Shown in pieces: positions 1 to 10,727 of a DNA stretch of 64,000 nucleotides; the first letter of the stretch is position 1; every line of letters begins with the position of its first letter. A program made the position numbers and the translations under genes. The notes beneath the pieces are model-generated. The model searched no databases. It was given only the letters and a program-made list of their open reading frames with translations, and had not been told where the DNA came from. This DNA is from Salinibacter sp. 10B (lineage in GTDB: Bacteria > Bacteroidota > Rhodothermia > Rhodothermales > Salinibacteraceae). The stretch lies in contig NZ_MQWC01000004.1 in NCBI RefSeq assembly GCF_002954405.1, positions 3,636,565 to 3,700,564 on the forward strand, in the 5' to 3' direction.

Positions 1-3000
1 TCGATGGAGGCGGAAGCCCCACCACCACTGTGTACGAATACGATAACGGGACGTATGTGTCCACCAGCTTGTCGCCCGGCGTTACGAACAGCGCGGTGGA
101 TTTGGGCGATGCGACGGGCAATGGCGTGCCCGATCTCGTGGTGACTGGAAGCGACGGCAGCTTCGGACAGGTGGCTGAGTTCTTCACGAATGGGGGGGAG
201 GGAAGCTTCACCAGTGAGCAGGTGTTGTCTCCGGCGGTGGAGAACGGAACGGCGGACTTCGTCGACGTCGACGGGGACGGAGATCTCGATCTGGTGACGA
301 CGGGGAATGACGGGGACATGATTCCATATGCGACAGTGTACGAGTATGATGCGACCGACTCTCCGCCCTACTCGATAGTGGGGACGAGGCAGGTCACCCC
401 CACCACGAGCAGTGCCTCCGCCGTCGGCGACTATGACGGCGACGGGCGGGTCAACTTGTTCTTTACGGGAGAGACCAGTTCTTCTGCACGCTCGGCGATT
501 CTCTACCGTCCGGCTCTTCGAATTACAAACACATATCCCTCTCCGTACGCGCCGAGTTTCTCAACCAGCAGCGACATGGAGTTTACCTTCAGTGCGCCGG
601 TGGCCGAGAGCTCCGGGTTGGCTGATAGTATTGTCGTTCGGGGAAGTCAGCATGGGGGGATTGGCGATGACGGCTCCCTGACCGGGGGGACTGAGACACT
701 TCAGTATGGACCGACGCCTTCTTTTGCCCCTGGGGAACGGGTGCAGGTGCTTTTTCGGAACGGGCTGGAGAGCACAGGCGGCCTGTTTTTGCCGCGTCCG
801 TTGAATTTTGGCTTTCGGGCAGCTGCATCGAAGGGACCAGCAGACTTTCCCGTCAGCCGTCCTGTCTCGACCAGTGAGACGGGAGCCCGGTCCGTCGCGT
901 CGGGATACCTGACTGGAAATGGGAATCTTGATCTCGTTGTGGCGGCTGCTGGAGACGATGAGGTAACGCTCTACGAAGGAAACGGCGACGGAACCTTCAG
1001 TTCTGGGTCGGTGCTCGGGTCGGGGATCACCTATGCTCGGGCCCTCACGCTCGCCGACCTGAACGGCGATGGGCGTCTGGACGTAGTGGTGGGATCCGGC
1101 GAAAACGAGTCCAGCGATCCGAATGACATCATTCGGTACTACCTCAACGAAGGGGCAGGGTCTTTTGGAGAAGGACAGGACATTACCAATGGAGGGAATG
1201 CCGACGATGTGCGAGATCTAGAGGCCGAGGATTTCGACGGCGATGGCAGCGTGGATCTCGTGGCGGTCACGTCGGACAACAGTTCGATCTACGTCTATCA
1301 AAATAATAGTGGCAGCGAGGAGGACGGGGCTCCGACGTTCACCGAGGTTGCAGTGAATGGCGGAAATGCAGACGATCCACGAGCCGTTCACGTGGCGGAT
1401 GTGGATGGAAATGGCACTCCCGACCTCGTCGTTGGGAGTGTGTCGGACGATAATATCTCGTGGTACCCCAACAACGGAGGGAGTTTTGGAAGTGAGAAGG
1501 ACGCCGGGTTCCTTTCGAATACGGTAAACCCCCGCGATCTGGATGCCGCTAATCTGGACGAAGATCAGAGGGTCGAGATTGTCGGAGTCGAGCGGGGGAA
1601 CGATTCAAATGCGGGGGATGGGGCGATAGCCGTCTATGCTCCCACCACCAGCATTGAGGGATCCATTCAGTGGAGTCGGACCGAGGTGGCCCGTACCGAC
1701 AGCGCGCTAACGGCCACGACCGCAGATGTCAATGCCGATGGGCATATCGACATCGTGGCGGGCTCTGTTGGAGGCGACTCGCTGGTGTGGTACGAAAACA
1801 TCAGTGGGGGCGGCTTCGGACCCGGAAAGACAATGGACGTAGGGATCCATAACGTGCAGGATGTTATTGCCGTCGACGTAGATGGAGACGGAAGCCTCGA
1901 CCCGGTGATTGCCGCTCCTACGGAAGATCTCGTGTCCCTTTATCCGAACATCCCCGCGCCACGTGTTTCGAGTACGACACCTGCGCAGAATACGGTGGGA
2001 GTGGATACCTCCCTCTCGCGGATTTCGTTCAGCTTCACTAAGGAGCTCGACCCGAACAGCATAGGATTGAATAGTGTCACGCTTGCTGGGTCTCAGTCCG
2101 GACAAATTTCGCCAAGCGGTGTGGACCTCTCCAGCTCGAGTGAAGAACTTGAAGTGGAGCTAGGGAGCGAGGTGACCTTCCACCCCGGAGAGAAAATCAC
2201 AGCATCTGTGTTGGCGGACAGCGTGCTTGCCTCTGATGGATCGGCCCTCGATACGACGTACACCCTGTCCTTTAGAGCGGCGACGGCGTCCGGATCGGGA
2301 AACTTCGTGGATGCAGGCATTCCGCTTACGGGAGTGAGGGGAGGAGATGCGGATTGGGGAGATTATGATGATGACGGAGATCTTGATCTCATCCTTGCGG
2401 GAGACTCAAATGGCAAAAATACGACGGGCGGAGAGGTCCTTCGCCTCTACGAGAACAATGGGGATGGGACGTTTACAGAGTATGATGTGCCGTCGGATCT
2501 TGCGGCCGATGCTGGAGTGATCGGGGTGCAGGATGGGGCTTCGGTTGAGTGGGGGGACTACGACCATGACGGGAATTTGGATCTGGCTGTATCCGGATAC
2601 AACGGAAGTAGCAGTCCATACGACAAGACGAGAGTCTACCGGCAACGGGACGATGGGCAGTTTGAAACGGTGGCAACGGAGACGGGGGTGTTTGCGGGGG
2701 CGAAGGGGAGCTCGCTTTCCTGGGCTGACTACGACGGCGACGGCGATTTGGACTTGGTCGTGACCGGGCCAAGCAGTGATGAGGGGGGGACGGCCTACCT
2801 TTACCGATACGACGAAAGCACGAACAGCTTTGTGGAAGCCAACGTGCTTACTCCGGTCAATACGATCAGTGGGTCCGACTGGGGGGACGTGGATAATGAT
2901 GGAGACCTGGACCTGGTCGTTACGGGGGCCACCAGTAGTGGGAGCAACACCAACATCTACCGAAATGATGGCGACCCCGATGCGGATGGGGCCGTCGAGT

Positions 3001-6000
3001 TTGGGCGCTTGGGGATGTCCAACATCGTCTCTGGTAGCGATGTCGACATTGTTGGGGCCTCCGCCGAGTTTGGAGACGTAAATGGCGATGGGGCCCTTGA
3101 TCTCCTCGTGACGGGAGAGGACGAGAGCACGGGCGATCCGAAAACGCGGATGTACGTGAACGAGAATGCTGGGACGATCGCGTTTAGCACTCTTACCACG
3201 CCGGTTCGCCAGGACAGCACAAAGGACGGAGAAGCGGCGTTCGGCGATTTTTCCGGCGATGGGCGTTTAGATGTTGCGTCCGTTGGCGACAGCACTACAT
3301 TTGACGATCCCAACGAGAGTCAGTCAGCCATTTTTCGCAACGAGGGAGGGAGTCCGCCTTCATTCACGAAGAGCAATGTCGCCATCACGCCCGTTGATTC
3401 GGCCTCGGTGGCGTGGGGGGACTACAATGGGGATGGCACCCTCGACCTAATCGTAACCGGGGACGACGAGACAGATACCCCAACGGCCACGCTGTACAAG
3501 CAATCCCCAGCCTTACAGGTCACCAGCACTGCCCCGGCCCGACACACGGTGGGGGTTGACACTGCGCGGGGAAGCATCTCGGCTACCTTCAACAAGGAGA
3601 TTGACTTCACAACGTCGAGCGATCGCGTAGCGGTATTTGGGGACCAGTCGGGGCGCGTTCCGCTGAGTGGGGTACAGCAGGGAGCGACGTCTCGTGAGCT
3701 CGAAATTGTAGTAAGCTCCACGTTCGACTTTCAGCCCGGGGAGCGAGTACGCGTATCGGTGTTTGCTGACAGTACTGTTGCTACGGACGGAACCACCCTC
3801 GCGTCGACCTTCACGTTCCAGTTTACTGCCGCTGCCCAATCCGTGACGCCGTCGTTTCCGGTCGATCGTGTGCTCTCGGACACCGTGGACGTCGTCACGA
3901 GCGTAGAAGCCGCGACGGTGAATAATTCGTACGACACCCCGGACGCGCTGGTCGCGATTGATGGAGGCGACGACAAAGTTGGATGGTTCCGCAACACGGA
4001 CGGGCAGGGGGGCTTTTCCGGATTGCGGGACATCGAAACTGGGTTTTTCTCCCCCTACGATGTCGTTCCGGGCGACCTTGACGGAGACGGAACGGTGGGG
4101 GTGATTGGGGTTTGGGCCAGCTCGAATGTAATACAGTGGTACCCGAACGATGGAGCAGCTCCCCCTTCCTTTTCGACTTCACAAGAGGTGACACTCAATG
4201 GAGGGGCGCCCCAGGATGCGACCGCTGCGGATCTTGATGGGGATGGAGACCTGGATCCCGTCGCGGCTCTCGCGGCCGACGATGCCGTGGTCTGGTACGA
4301 AAATCGCGTCGATCAGGGAAACGGGTTCGCGGCTGCGGATACGATTGCGCGCGTTCCCCACCCCGACAAGGTTGCGATTGCCGACGTGGACGGGAACGGC
4401 ACACTGGATGTGATCTCCGCGTCGGGGGGCACCAGCGGAGATACAGACAATCGTCTTGCGTGGCACGCCAATGAGGATGGAGATGGCAGCCGATGGACGA
4501 CGCTGAATATCAGTACGGCGGTGAGCGGGAATAACAGCGGGCAAAACATCGGCCTTGGGGTGGGCGATGTCGATGGAGACGGGGCCGTGGATGTGATCAC
4601 GAGTTCGTACCTTGACGGCACCGTGTCGTGGTTCGACAACACGACGGGAGACGGGAGCGATTGGACGAGATCCTTCATTACGCAAGACGCGTCCGGGCCC
4701 ACAGACGTAGCCCCATTCGATCTCGATGGGGACGGCGACCTGGACGTCCTCTATTCGGACTATCTGGAGTCCCGCGTTGCGTGGGTTGAGAATACGGACG
4801 GAAATGGAAGCTTCTCTAGCCAGCACCGGCTCGTGACCGACGATACCCCGCAACCGTTGAGCGTCACGGTGGCGGACCTGAATGGCGATGGACAACTGGA
4901 CGTGTTGGCGTCGGGGAGTTCAACAGTGGCCTGGCATCCGAACACAACGATCGCGCCGCAGGTCGTAACGAGGCCGCCGAGTGATTCGTCTTCGAACGGG
5001 TTTACTGCTGAGGCACTGGTGAACCCGGGAGGGGCGTCTACGGATGTTGTCTTCGAGTACGGAAAGGATCTCTCGTTCGGGGCCGACTCCACGTTTGCAG
5101 CCTCGTCCAGTCCCATTGCTGGAGACGACACGGTGAATGTGGGGGCGACAGTCGACACGCTGAAGGCGGCGACCAAATACTATTATCGGGTGGTGGCAAC
5201 GAACAGCGTTGGGACCAACACTGGAGAAATCGATTCGGTAACGACCAAGGTGGCCGATCCCCCAACCGTCACGGCCGACTCTGTAAGGAGCGTGACGGAT
5301 ACGAGTGCCGTTCTGTACGGGACCGTCAATCCTGGAGGAGACACGTCTCGGGTGTATCTCGCGTTTGGGTTAGCGACGGCAGATGCGCCGACGGTACATC
5401 CGATTGACACGCTTCGGACCGCCCTTTCGAGCGATCAAGTCGTGAGTCAGGTGGTGGATACCCTCCAGCCGAGCACCGAATATCGGTATGGGTTCAGGGC
5501 TGTCAATATAGCAGATTCAACGAGCGGCGGTCCTCAGACCTTCACCACCTCTAACGTTCCCCCCTCCGCGGTGAACGACACGACGACAATCGATGAGGAT
5601 CAAGCGGTGACAATCCCCGTCCTGGCGAACGACACCGATCGAGGAGGACGGCTCGATACCTCCACCGTTGCGGTTGTGGACTCCCCGTCTGTTGGGACTG
5701 CGGAGGTAGAAGGGGAAACGGGCAAGATTACCTACACGCCGACACCGGACTCCAATGGGACAGATCGCTTTGCCTACGCAGTATCCGATGACTCCAGCGC
5801 CGTGGACACGGCGGAGGTGATTATCACAATCGAAGCGATCAACGACCTCCCGCTCACCCGTGCCGACACTGTTTCGGTACAAGAGGGCAGTGCCGCGGTC
5901 GTGCCGGTTCTTGAGAATGACACTGATGTTGAGGGACCGTTAGACACGACCTCGGTGGCCATCGAACGCGGTCCGTCGAAGGGGGCCGCGTCCGTCACGA

Positions 6001-8297
6001 CGGAGGGACAAATTCGGTACGAGCCGGACCCGAATTACAGCGGGCCGGACAGCCTGCGGTACACGGTGGCAGATACATCGGGAGCCCGGTCCCAGCCGAC
6101 GCCGGTCCGGTTTGATGTCGGGGCACTTACACTGGCTTTGCCGGACACAGTAGAGGCGGGGATTGCTTCCGTGGGACACCCGCGCTCTTTGGCTGTCACA
6201 GTGAAAAATGAAGGGGAGATCCTACTCACTGGCCTGTCGGCGTCCGTTGAGGCAGGGGACAGTTCTGATTATGCATTGCGGGAGAGCAGTCTTGAGGACA
6301 CTCTTGCCGTGGGGGAGAGCGGGATGGTGCCACTCCGGTTTGAACCGTCAACGCCAGGAGGACGAGAGGCTCGTCTGATAGTGACGGCAGCGGAAGGGAC
6401 GGCCGACACTGCCACGGTGCGGGGGCGGGGCGTGGGCGTGACGGTCGATGCTCCACCGCCGTCGCGCGGGACATCCGCCAATATTGGGTTCACCTTGGAG
6501 GGGGGGATCGACGCAATCACTGACGCGGATGCGGGGAATGGCTCAACCTTGTATGTCCGCAAGGGAGGAGCGAGAACCTACCGCGCTCGTTCCCTCTCAA
6601 AAGCGGGACAGGATCCCCTTCAATTGCAGGCACAGGTCCCCGATACCCTTGTCTCCGCGCGCGGAATCGACTACTTCGCCGTCGTTGTGGGGAAAGACCC
6701 GGTCGGAAAGCAAGATACGCTGACGATTCCGGCAGGCGGCTCCCGTCGCGCCCGGCGTACGCCGCGTCACCTGCCGGTGCAGTTCGACTTACTCCGCCCA
6801 CCGTCGCAAGCAGAGTTTCCGGCGGAGAGTTATCGAATGGTGTCGGTGCCGGCAGTGCCGGAGCAGGGGGTGAAGGAGGCCCTCAAGAACCACTACGGTT
6901 CGTACGACCGAGGGAAGTGGCGAGTGCTCCGATGGGCCGCTGAGGCAGAGGAGTATCAAGAGTTCCCCTCCATCGATTCTCTGGAGGTCGGAGAGGGATT
7001 CTGGCTGGTTACGTCAGAGGGAACGCCGCCCCGGATTGAGAGCGGGCAGACGCCGGACGCTGATCAGGCACGAATGCTGACGCTGGAGCCGGGTTGGAAC
7101 CAGGTGGGGAGTCCATTCGGATACTCTGTCCCGTGGGATACGGTGCAGGCAGCCTCGGGCCTGAGCGGGAAAGAAATCGACGGGCCAATCGCCTATCGGG
7201 ACAGTGCTTATTGGTCAGGACAGTCTCGGTTGATGCCGTGGGAGGCGTACTTTGTGTTCAATGCGCAATCAGAACCGGATACGTTGGTGGTACCGCCGGT
7301 CGGGAGTGAAGGCGCTGCGGGGAATGGCGGAAAGAATAGTCTCCTTGCGAGTGGACAGCAGGGAACCGATCCCACCACTCGACGGTCGGCGACTCCACAG
7401 GAGGGGGCGAAGACAAGCAATCCCCCGGTTAACAAAAGGTCTCCCCGAAAGGCCGCCCCCGGACAGGCGTCTGCGTCGAAGGCCCCGTCCAGCCCAACGT
7501 CCCCCGATAAGTCCGCCTTAGAATCTGCCTCGTCGAAGGAAGGGTCCTATACGCTTCATTTAAGAGCTCGACCGGACGGAAAGGTGCAGGGCGGACGTCC
7601 CGCGACGGTCACGCTTGGCCTGCGCACGGCAGCCAAGACGGGACGAGACCGATTTGATCAGGCACAAGCACCGCCGATTGGGCAGAATGTGCGACTTGGG
7701 GTGCTCCAGAAAACCGGGGGACGGTCGGTCCCACATGCTGAAAGCTTTAAGCCTTCTGAGGGGGGCGGACAGGCCTGGCGGGTCCGGCTCACCAACCGAC
7801 TGGATGAGACGATTCCGGTTCGGCTTGGGCTGACAGAGGCCGGCCCGTTGCCTTCAGACTATCAGCGGTACATATTGGACCTGAAGTCTGGACGACGGCG
7901 AGCTCCGGGAGCCCGCCTTGAGCTAGATGCAGGCGCAGTGCGAGTGCTGAAAGTCATTGTTGGAACTGAAGCCTACGCCGAAGCGGAAAGTGAAGGGGTG
8001 GATCTCGATACCTTCACGGACGCCCTTCGGGGAAATTACCCGAATCCATTTGAGGACGAGACGACGATCGCGTACACGCTGAAAACTAGGCGAGAGGCGG
8101 TCACTGTCGCCATCTACGACGTGCTGGGGCGACGTATCAACACCTTGACGGAGGGAGCGAAACGATCTGCTGGTCTTCACCGGGTGCAGTGGGACGGGAC
8201 GAACCAGCAGGGACGACCGGTTGGGAGCGGCGTCTACTTTTACCGGGTTAAGGCAGAAGGCTTTCAGAAGACCCGGAAGATGGTGCTAGTTCGATAA
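1..8297 (+). CDS. giant FG-GAP/VCBS repeat surface protein with T9SS C-terminal sorting domain (5' partial)
   Basis: The reading frame is open from the first bases of the window, so the start lies upstream; at least 2764 residues are visible. Many FG-GAP/VCBS repeats carry DxDGDGxxD calcium-binding loops (for example DVDGDGDLDLV). They are interrupted by three SbsA-type Ig-like domains (about nt 514-810, 1957-2290 and 3514-3840). Next come two fibronectin-like domains (about 4950-5550), two cadherin-like/Big-type domains with an NDT motif (about 5560-6120) and an anchor-like beta domain (about 6120-6440). The last 90 residues, from GNYPNPF (about nt 8032) to KMVLVR, match the type A T9SS sorting signal. 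The protein is therefore probably exported to the surface or released. Repeat domains of this kind usually bind ligands or mediate adhesion; no catalytic motif was recognised. Confidence 0.9.
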   Translation, partial: DGGGSPTTTVYEYDNGTYVSTSLSPGVTNSAVDLGDATGNGVPDLVVTGSDGSFGQVAEFFTNGGEGSFTSEQVLSPAVENGTADFVDVDGDGDLDLVTTGNDGDMIPYATVYEYDATDSPPYSIVGTRQVTPTTSSASAVGDYDGDGRVNLFFTGETSSSARSAILYRPALRITNTYPSPYAPSFSTSSDMEFTFSAPVAESSGLADSIVVRGSQHGGIGDDGSLTGGTETLQYGPTPSFAPGERVQVLFRNGLESTGGLFLPRPLNFGFRAAASKGPADFPVSRPVSTSETGARSVASGYLTGNGNLDLVVAAAGDDEVTLYEGNGDGTFSSGSVLGSGITYARALTLADLNGDGRLDVVVGSGENESSDPNDIIRYYLNEGAGSFGEGQDITNGGNADDVRDLEAEDFDGDGSVDLVAVTSDNSSIYVYQNNSGSEEDGAPTFTEVAVNGGNADDPRAVHVADVDGNGTPDLVVGSVSDDNISWYPNNGGSFGSEKDAGFLSNTVNPRDLDAANLDEDQRVEIVGVERGNDSNAGDGAIAVYAPTTSIEGSIQWSRTEVARTDSALTATTADVNADGHIDIVAGSVGGDSLVWYENISGGGFGPGKTMDVGIHNVQDVIAVDVDGDGSLDPVIAAPTEDLVSLYPNIPAPRVSSTTPAQNTVGVDTSLSRISFSFTKELDPNSIGLNSVTLAGSQSGQISPSGVDLSSSSEELEVELGSEVTFHPGEKITASVLADSVLASDGSALDTTYTLSFRAATASGSGNFVDAGIPLTGVRGGDADWGDYDDDGDLDLILAGDSNGKNTTGGEVLRLYENNGDGTFTEYDVPSDLAADAGVIGVQDGASVEWGDYDHDGNLDLAVSGYNGSSSPYDKTRVYRQRDDGQFETVATETGVFAGAKGSSLSWADYDGDGDLDLVVTGPSSDEGGTAYLYRYDESTNSFVEANVLTPVNTISGSDWGDVDNDGDLDLVVTGATSSGSNTNIYRNDGDPDADGAVEFGRLGMSNIVSGSDVDIVGASAEFGDVNGDGALDLLVTGEDESTGDPKTRMYVNENAGTIAFSTLTTPVRQDSTKDGEAAFGDFSGDGRLDVASVGDSTTFDDPNESQSAIFRNEGGSPPSFTKSNVAITPVDSASVAWGDYNGDGTLDLIVTGDDETDTPTATLYKQSPALQVTSTAPARHTVGVDTARGSISATFNKEIDFTTSSDRVAVFGDQSGRVPLSGVQQGATSRELEIVVSSTFDFQPGERVRVSVFADSTVATDGTTLASTFTFQFTAAAQSVTPSFPVDRVLSDTVDVVTSVEAATVNNSYDTPDALVAIDGGDDKVGWFRNTDGQGGFSGLRDIETGFFSPYDVVPGDLDGDGTVGVIGVWASSNVIQWYPNDGAAPPSFSTSQEVTLNGGAPQDATAADLDGDGDLDPVAALAADDAVVWYENRVDQGNGFAAADTIARVPHPDKVAIADVDGNGTLDVISASGGTSGDTDNRLAWHANEDGDGSRWTTLNISTAVSGNNSGQNIGLGVGDVDGDGAVDVITSSYLDGTVSWFDNTTGDGSDWTRSFITQDASGPTDVAPFDLDGDGDLDVLYSDYLESRVAWVENTDGNGSFSSQHRLVTDDTPQPLSVTVADLNGDGQLDVLASGSSTVAWHPNTTIAPQVVTRPPSDSSSNGFTAEALVNPGGASTDVVFEYGKDLSFGADSTFAASSSPIAGDDTVNVGATVDTLKAATKYYYRVVATNSVGTNTGEIDSVTTKVADPPTVTADSVRSVTDTSAVLYGTVNPGGDTSRVYLAFGLATADAPTVHPIDTLRTALSSDQVVSQVVDTLQPSTEYRYGFRAVNIADSTSGGPQTFTTSNVPPSAVNDTTTIDEDQAVTIPVLANDTDRGGRLDTSTVAVVDSPSVGTAEVEGETGKITYTPTPDSNGTDRFAYAVSDDSSAVDTAEVIITIEAINDLPLTRADTVSVQEGSAAVVPVLENDTDVEGPLDTTSVAIERGPSKGAASVTTEGQIRYEPDPNYSGPDSLRYTVADTSGARSQPTPVRFDVGALTLALPDTVEAGIASVGHPRSLAVTVKNEGEILLTGLSASVEAGDSSDYALRESSLEDTLAVGESGMVPLRFEPSTPGGREARLIVTAAEGTADTATVRGRGVGVTVDAPPPSRGTSANIGFTLEGGIDAITDADAGNGSTLYVRKGGARTYRARSLSKAGQDPLQLQAQVPDTLVSARGIDYFAVVVGKDPVGKQDTLTIPAGGSRRARRTPRHLPVQFDLLRPPSQAEFPAESYRMVSVPAVPEQGVKEALKNHYGSYDRGKWRVLRWAAEAEEYQEFPSIDSLEVGEGFWLVTSEGTPPRIESGQTPDADQARMLTLEPGWNQVGSPFGYSVPWDTVQAASGLSGKEIDGPIAYRDSAYWSGQSRLMPWEAYFVFNAQSEPDTLVVPPVGSEGAAGNGGKNSLLASGQQGTDPTTRRSATPQEGAKTSNPPVNKRSPRKAAPGQASASKAPSSPTSPDKSALESASSKEGSYTLHLRARPDGKVQGGRPATVTLGLRTAAKTGRDRFDQAQAPPIGQNVRLGVLQKTGGRSVPHAESFKPSEGGGQAWRVRLTNRLDETIPVRLGLTEAGPLPSDYQRYILDLKSGRRRAPGARLELDAGAVRVLKVIVGTEAYAEAESEGVDLDTFTDALRGNYPNPFEDETTIAYTLKTRREAVTVAIYDVLGRRINTLTEGAKRSAGLHRVQWDGTNQQGRPVGSGVYFYRVKAEGFQKTRKMVLVR

Positions 8298-8430
8298 GAG
8301 AACTGGGGGGCTACCGTGGGGGCGTTAGCATCTGCATTCCTTTTTTGTTCAGAACGAGAGCCCAAAGGGCATCCCCGAGAAAGAAGTTCTTATATACGTC
8401 ACTTCCTCCAAATTGACAGATGGGCCCGTG

Positions 8431-9600
8431 ATGAAAGACTCGCCATTTTCCACACCGTCTGATGCTCGGTGGCTTCGTGCTCTTCTTCGTTCAAGTGTTT
8501 TCGTCGTTGCCGTTGGACTGTTGGTGACGTTCACCGGTCCCAAGGCTGCTTGGGCGCAGTTGGAGGGCCCGTCTCTTCGAAGTGTCCAGCGGCCAGTGTC
8601 TGTTTCTGTCGACCCGACGTATCAAGTCTACGAGACTGAAGGAGGGCGACAGTTGACTGAATTCAGCACGCGCCTGTCCATGTTCGTACCGGTGACCACG
8701 CGCCTTACAGTTCGGGCACGGGGAGAATATGCCCGAATGGACGGGACCCGCCTCACGTCCGTAGGAGGGGGGACCGACCTTTCGGGGCAGGTATCCTACG
8801 CCCAACCAGTGGCCGACGGAAGTGTGGTGTTTTCTCTTCAGGCCAATGCGCCGACTGGCAAGCAAAAGCTCTCAGACGCGGAATTGGAGACGACCCGATT
8901 CATCAGCCAGAATGTCTATGACTTCCGGGTGTCGAGCTTCAGCCGAGGATTTTCCCTGGCCCCACGAGTGACGTGGGCGGTTCCCCTTTCCGACCGGTTT
9001 GCGGTGGGCCTTGGAGCAGGGTACCAGTACCAGCGAGGATTCCGGCCGCAGGCGTCGCTGGAAGAAGATTATGTGCCGGGGGACGGCGTTGGAGCCAACG
9101 GGGGATTCGACTACAAGCTCACGGAGGCCTCGGCGTTGGGACTGGATGTGGCGTATCGGTGGTACCAGACCGATCGGGTGGGAGGCGTACCCCGGTTCGA
9201 TTCCGGTAGTCGCCTGACGGGAACGGTTCGATACCTGCGGCGCTCGGGATTTACAACGATCCGGGCCGTGGTTCGATACGCAAATTGGGAAGAGAGCGAA
9301 TTTGGCTTTCGACGGCAGAGCCCGAATCGCGGACAGGTGCTTCCTCCACACGGAATGGTTCTCACGTCCTATGAAACTCGGCTCGCCGAAGGAATGCGTC
9401 TTCACCTTCGAGCATCAGGGCACTGGTATGGAGAAACCATTCAGGACAGTCCAATGGGAAACCGGAAGCTCCTCGGTCGTGCGTACGTATCGCCCTCATT
9501 TGAGATTGGGGAGGTTCTGACTCTGGAGCCTCATGGAACGGCATCATTCGGAAGCTACCGCGGATATGGAGGCGGGCTGCGCATGATAGGAACCTTTTAG
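8431..9600 (+). CDS. outer-membrane beta-barrel protein
   Basis: This 389-residue protein has a signal peptide (hydrophobic run SSVFVVAVGLLVTF, then PKAAWAQ). The rest is a series of alternating amphipathic beta strands rich in Tyr, Arg and Gly, ending in a C-terminal Phe as is common for outer-membrane barrels. ATG 8431 is preferred because it gives a compact signal peptide; GTG 8428 and TTG 8413 are alternatives in frame. It lies 130 bases after the T9SS-exported giant protein and could be cotranscribed with it. The family is unclear: it resembles generic transporter or porin-like barrels. No substrate can be assigned. Confidence 0.7.
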   Translation: MKDSPFSTPSDARWLRALLRSSVFVVAVGLLVTFTGPKAAWAQLEGPSLRSVQRPVSVSVDPTYQVYETEGGRQLTEFSTRLSMFVPVTTRLTVRARGEYARMDGTRLTSVGGGTDLSGQVSYAQPVADGSVVFSLQANAPTGKQKLSDAELETTRFISQNVYDFRVSSFSRGFSLAPRVTWAVPLSDRFAVGLGAGYQYQRGFRPQASLEEDYVPGDGVGANGGFDYKLTEASALGLDVAYRWYQTDRVGGVPRFDSGSRLTGTVRYLRRSGFTTIRAVVRYANWEESEFGFRRQSPNRGQVLPPHGMVLTSYETRLAEGMRLHLRASGHWYGETIQDSPMGNRKLLGRAYVSPSFEIGEVLTLEPHGTASFGSYRGYGGGLRMIGTF

Positions 9601-9999
9601 CATTATGCCTTCAACGCATGGGCCGTCGGCGTAGGGATCGCCAGGCGGCAGCGACGCACGATGCATTTACCGCATGAGGGAAGGAAATTCGCGCGTGACA
9701 TATAAGAGAGGCCCGACCAGAATGCACCGCATCGTCGGTCGAGAGCCGCCGATGGGGTTGAGGCCCATGTTTTTATCAGTTGTTCGACGCGTACGGTTAA
9801 GGTTTGGCGGAAATCATGAGGGATTAGACGTAAAGATCTTGAAGATCTTGGGTTGCCGGTGGCTCTGTCGTATGTTCTATCTGTGGCGAGATCAAACCGG
9901 CCCTTGTTGTTCGAGGCGTCGGGGAGTTTCACCTCGTCCATGCATCGTTGGGGCCGACAGCCGTCGGCCTGGTCACTCACTGCTGACCGCTGCATCCGT
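9601..9999. other. intergenic leader of the respiratory cluster
   Basis: About 400 bases without a convincing gene lie between the barrel protein and actA. Short frames run through it, but none has family signatures. It contains a tandem 9-bp repeat at 9833-9850 and probably carries the promoter of the act operon. I could not place a promoter with confidence. Confidence 0.5.
9833..9850. repeat. tandem palindromic 9-mer upstream of actA
   Basis: AAGATCTTG occurs twice in direct succession, and each copy holds the 8-bp palindrome AAGATCTT. It sits 150 bases before the actA start. It could be a paired operator, but nothing else supports a regulatory role. Confidence 0.4.
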
Positions 10000-10647
10000 A
10001 TGCCGCAAATATTTCCCAAGAAGGCAAACGTCCTTCCACTGCTGTCACTCGTGGGGTCACTCATCGGGGGCGTAGCACTGATCGGACTGGTCTGGTATTA
10101 TTTCTCTCCGGAGTTTACGACCGTTGGGTATAAGCCGGACCAGCCCGTTCCGTACAGTCACGAGCTTCACGCCGGCCAACTTGGCATCGACTGCCAGTAC
10201 TGCCACACCAACGTCGAGAACTCGAAGCACGCGAACGTGCCCCCGACGCAGACCTGCATGAACTGCCACAATCAGATTCGGACCAACTCGCCGAATCTGT
10301 TGCGAGTGCGGCAGAGCTGGGCCAACGACGAGCCGATCCAGTGGACGAAAGTGCACCACCTGCCCGATTACGCCCACTTCAGTCACGCGTCCCACGTGAA
10401 TAAGGGCGTAGGGTGTGAGACCTGTCACGGGCGCATCGACAAGATGGAGGTTGTGTACCAAGCGGAGCCCCTCTCAATGGGCTGGTGTTTGGAATGTCAC
10501 CGTCAGCCGGAGCTTTACCTGCGCCCCAATGATAAGATTACGGCGATGGGGTATACGCAACCCGCGAATTTCGTGGAGCGCAACCTGGAGCGGATTCGAG
10601 ACGAGGGAATTCAACCGCCCACCAACTGCTCCGCCTGCCACTACTAA
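10000..10647 (+). CDS. actA: alternative complex III pentaheme cytochrome c subunit ActA
   Basis: This 215-residue membrane-anchored cytochrome has one N-terminal TM segment (about residues 9-30). Five CxxCH haem c sites follow at residues 65 (CQYCH), 86 (CMNCH), 139 (CETCH), 163 (CLECH) and 210 (CSACH). Five haems, a single anchor and its place before a fused molybdopterin/Fe-S protein identify ActA of alternative complex III, the menaquinol:cytochrome c (or HiPIP) oxidoreductase. It carries electrons on the periplasmic side. ATG 10000 is chosen because it starts just before the TM anchor; the frame extends upstream to 9853 but adds only non-conserved sequence. Confidence 0.93.
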   Translation: MPQIFPKKANVLPLLSLVGSLIGGVALIGLVWYYFSPEFTTVGYKPDQPVPYSHELHAGQLGIDCQYCHTNVENSKHANVPPTQTCMNCHNQIRTNSPNLLRVRQSWANDEPIQWTKVHHLPDYAHFSHASHVNKGVGCETCHGRIDKMEVVYQAEPLSMGWCLECHRQPELYLRPNDKITAMGYTQPANFVERNLERIRDEGIQPPTNCSACHY

Positions 10648-10727
10648 TTCATTTTCGAATGACGAATGGCGGGGGATGGGTGTGCGCTACACCATTCGCT
10701 GTTCGAGATTCGCAAGTCGAGACTGTA

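Noticed and set aside
9195..9215. GGTTCGATTCC-like motif resembling a tRNA T-arm
   Set aside because: It lies inside the beta-barrel coding sequence with no matching cloverleaf around it.
9780..9806. TTG...TAAGGTTTG as a Bacteroidota-type promoter for actA
   Set aside because: The spacing (15 bases) and the extra base in the -7 element do not fit the TTTG/TAnnTTTG consensus.
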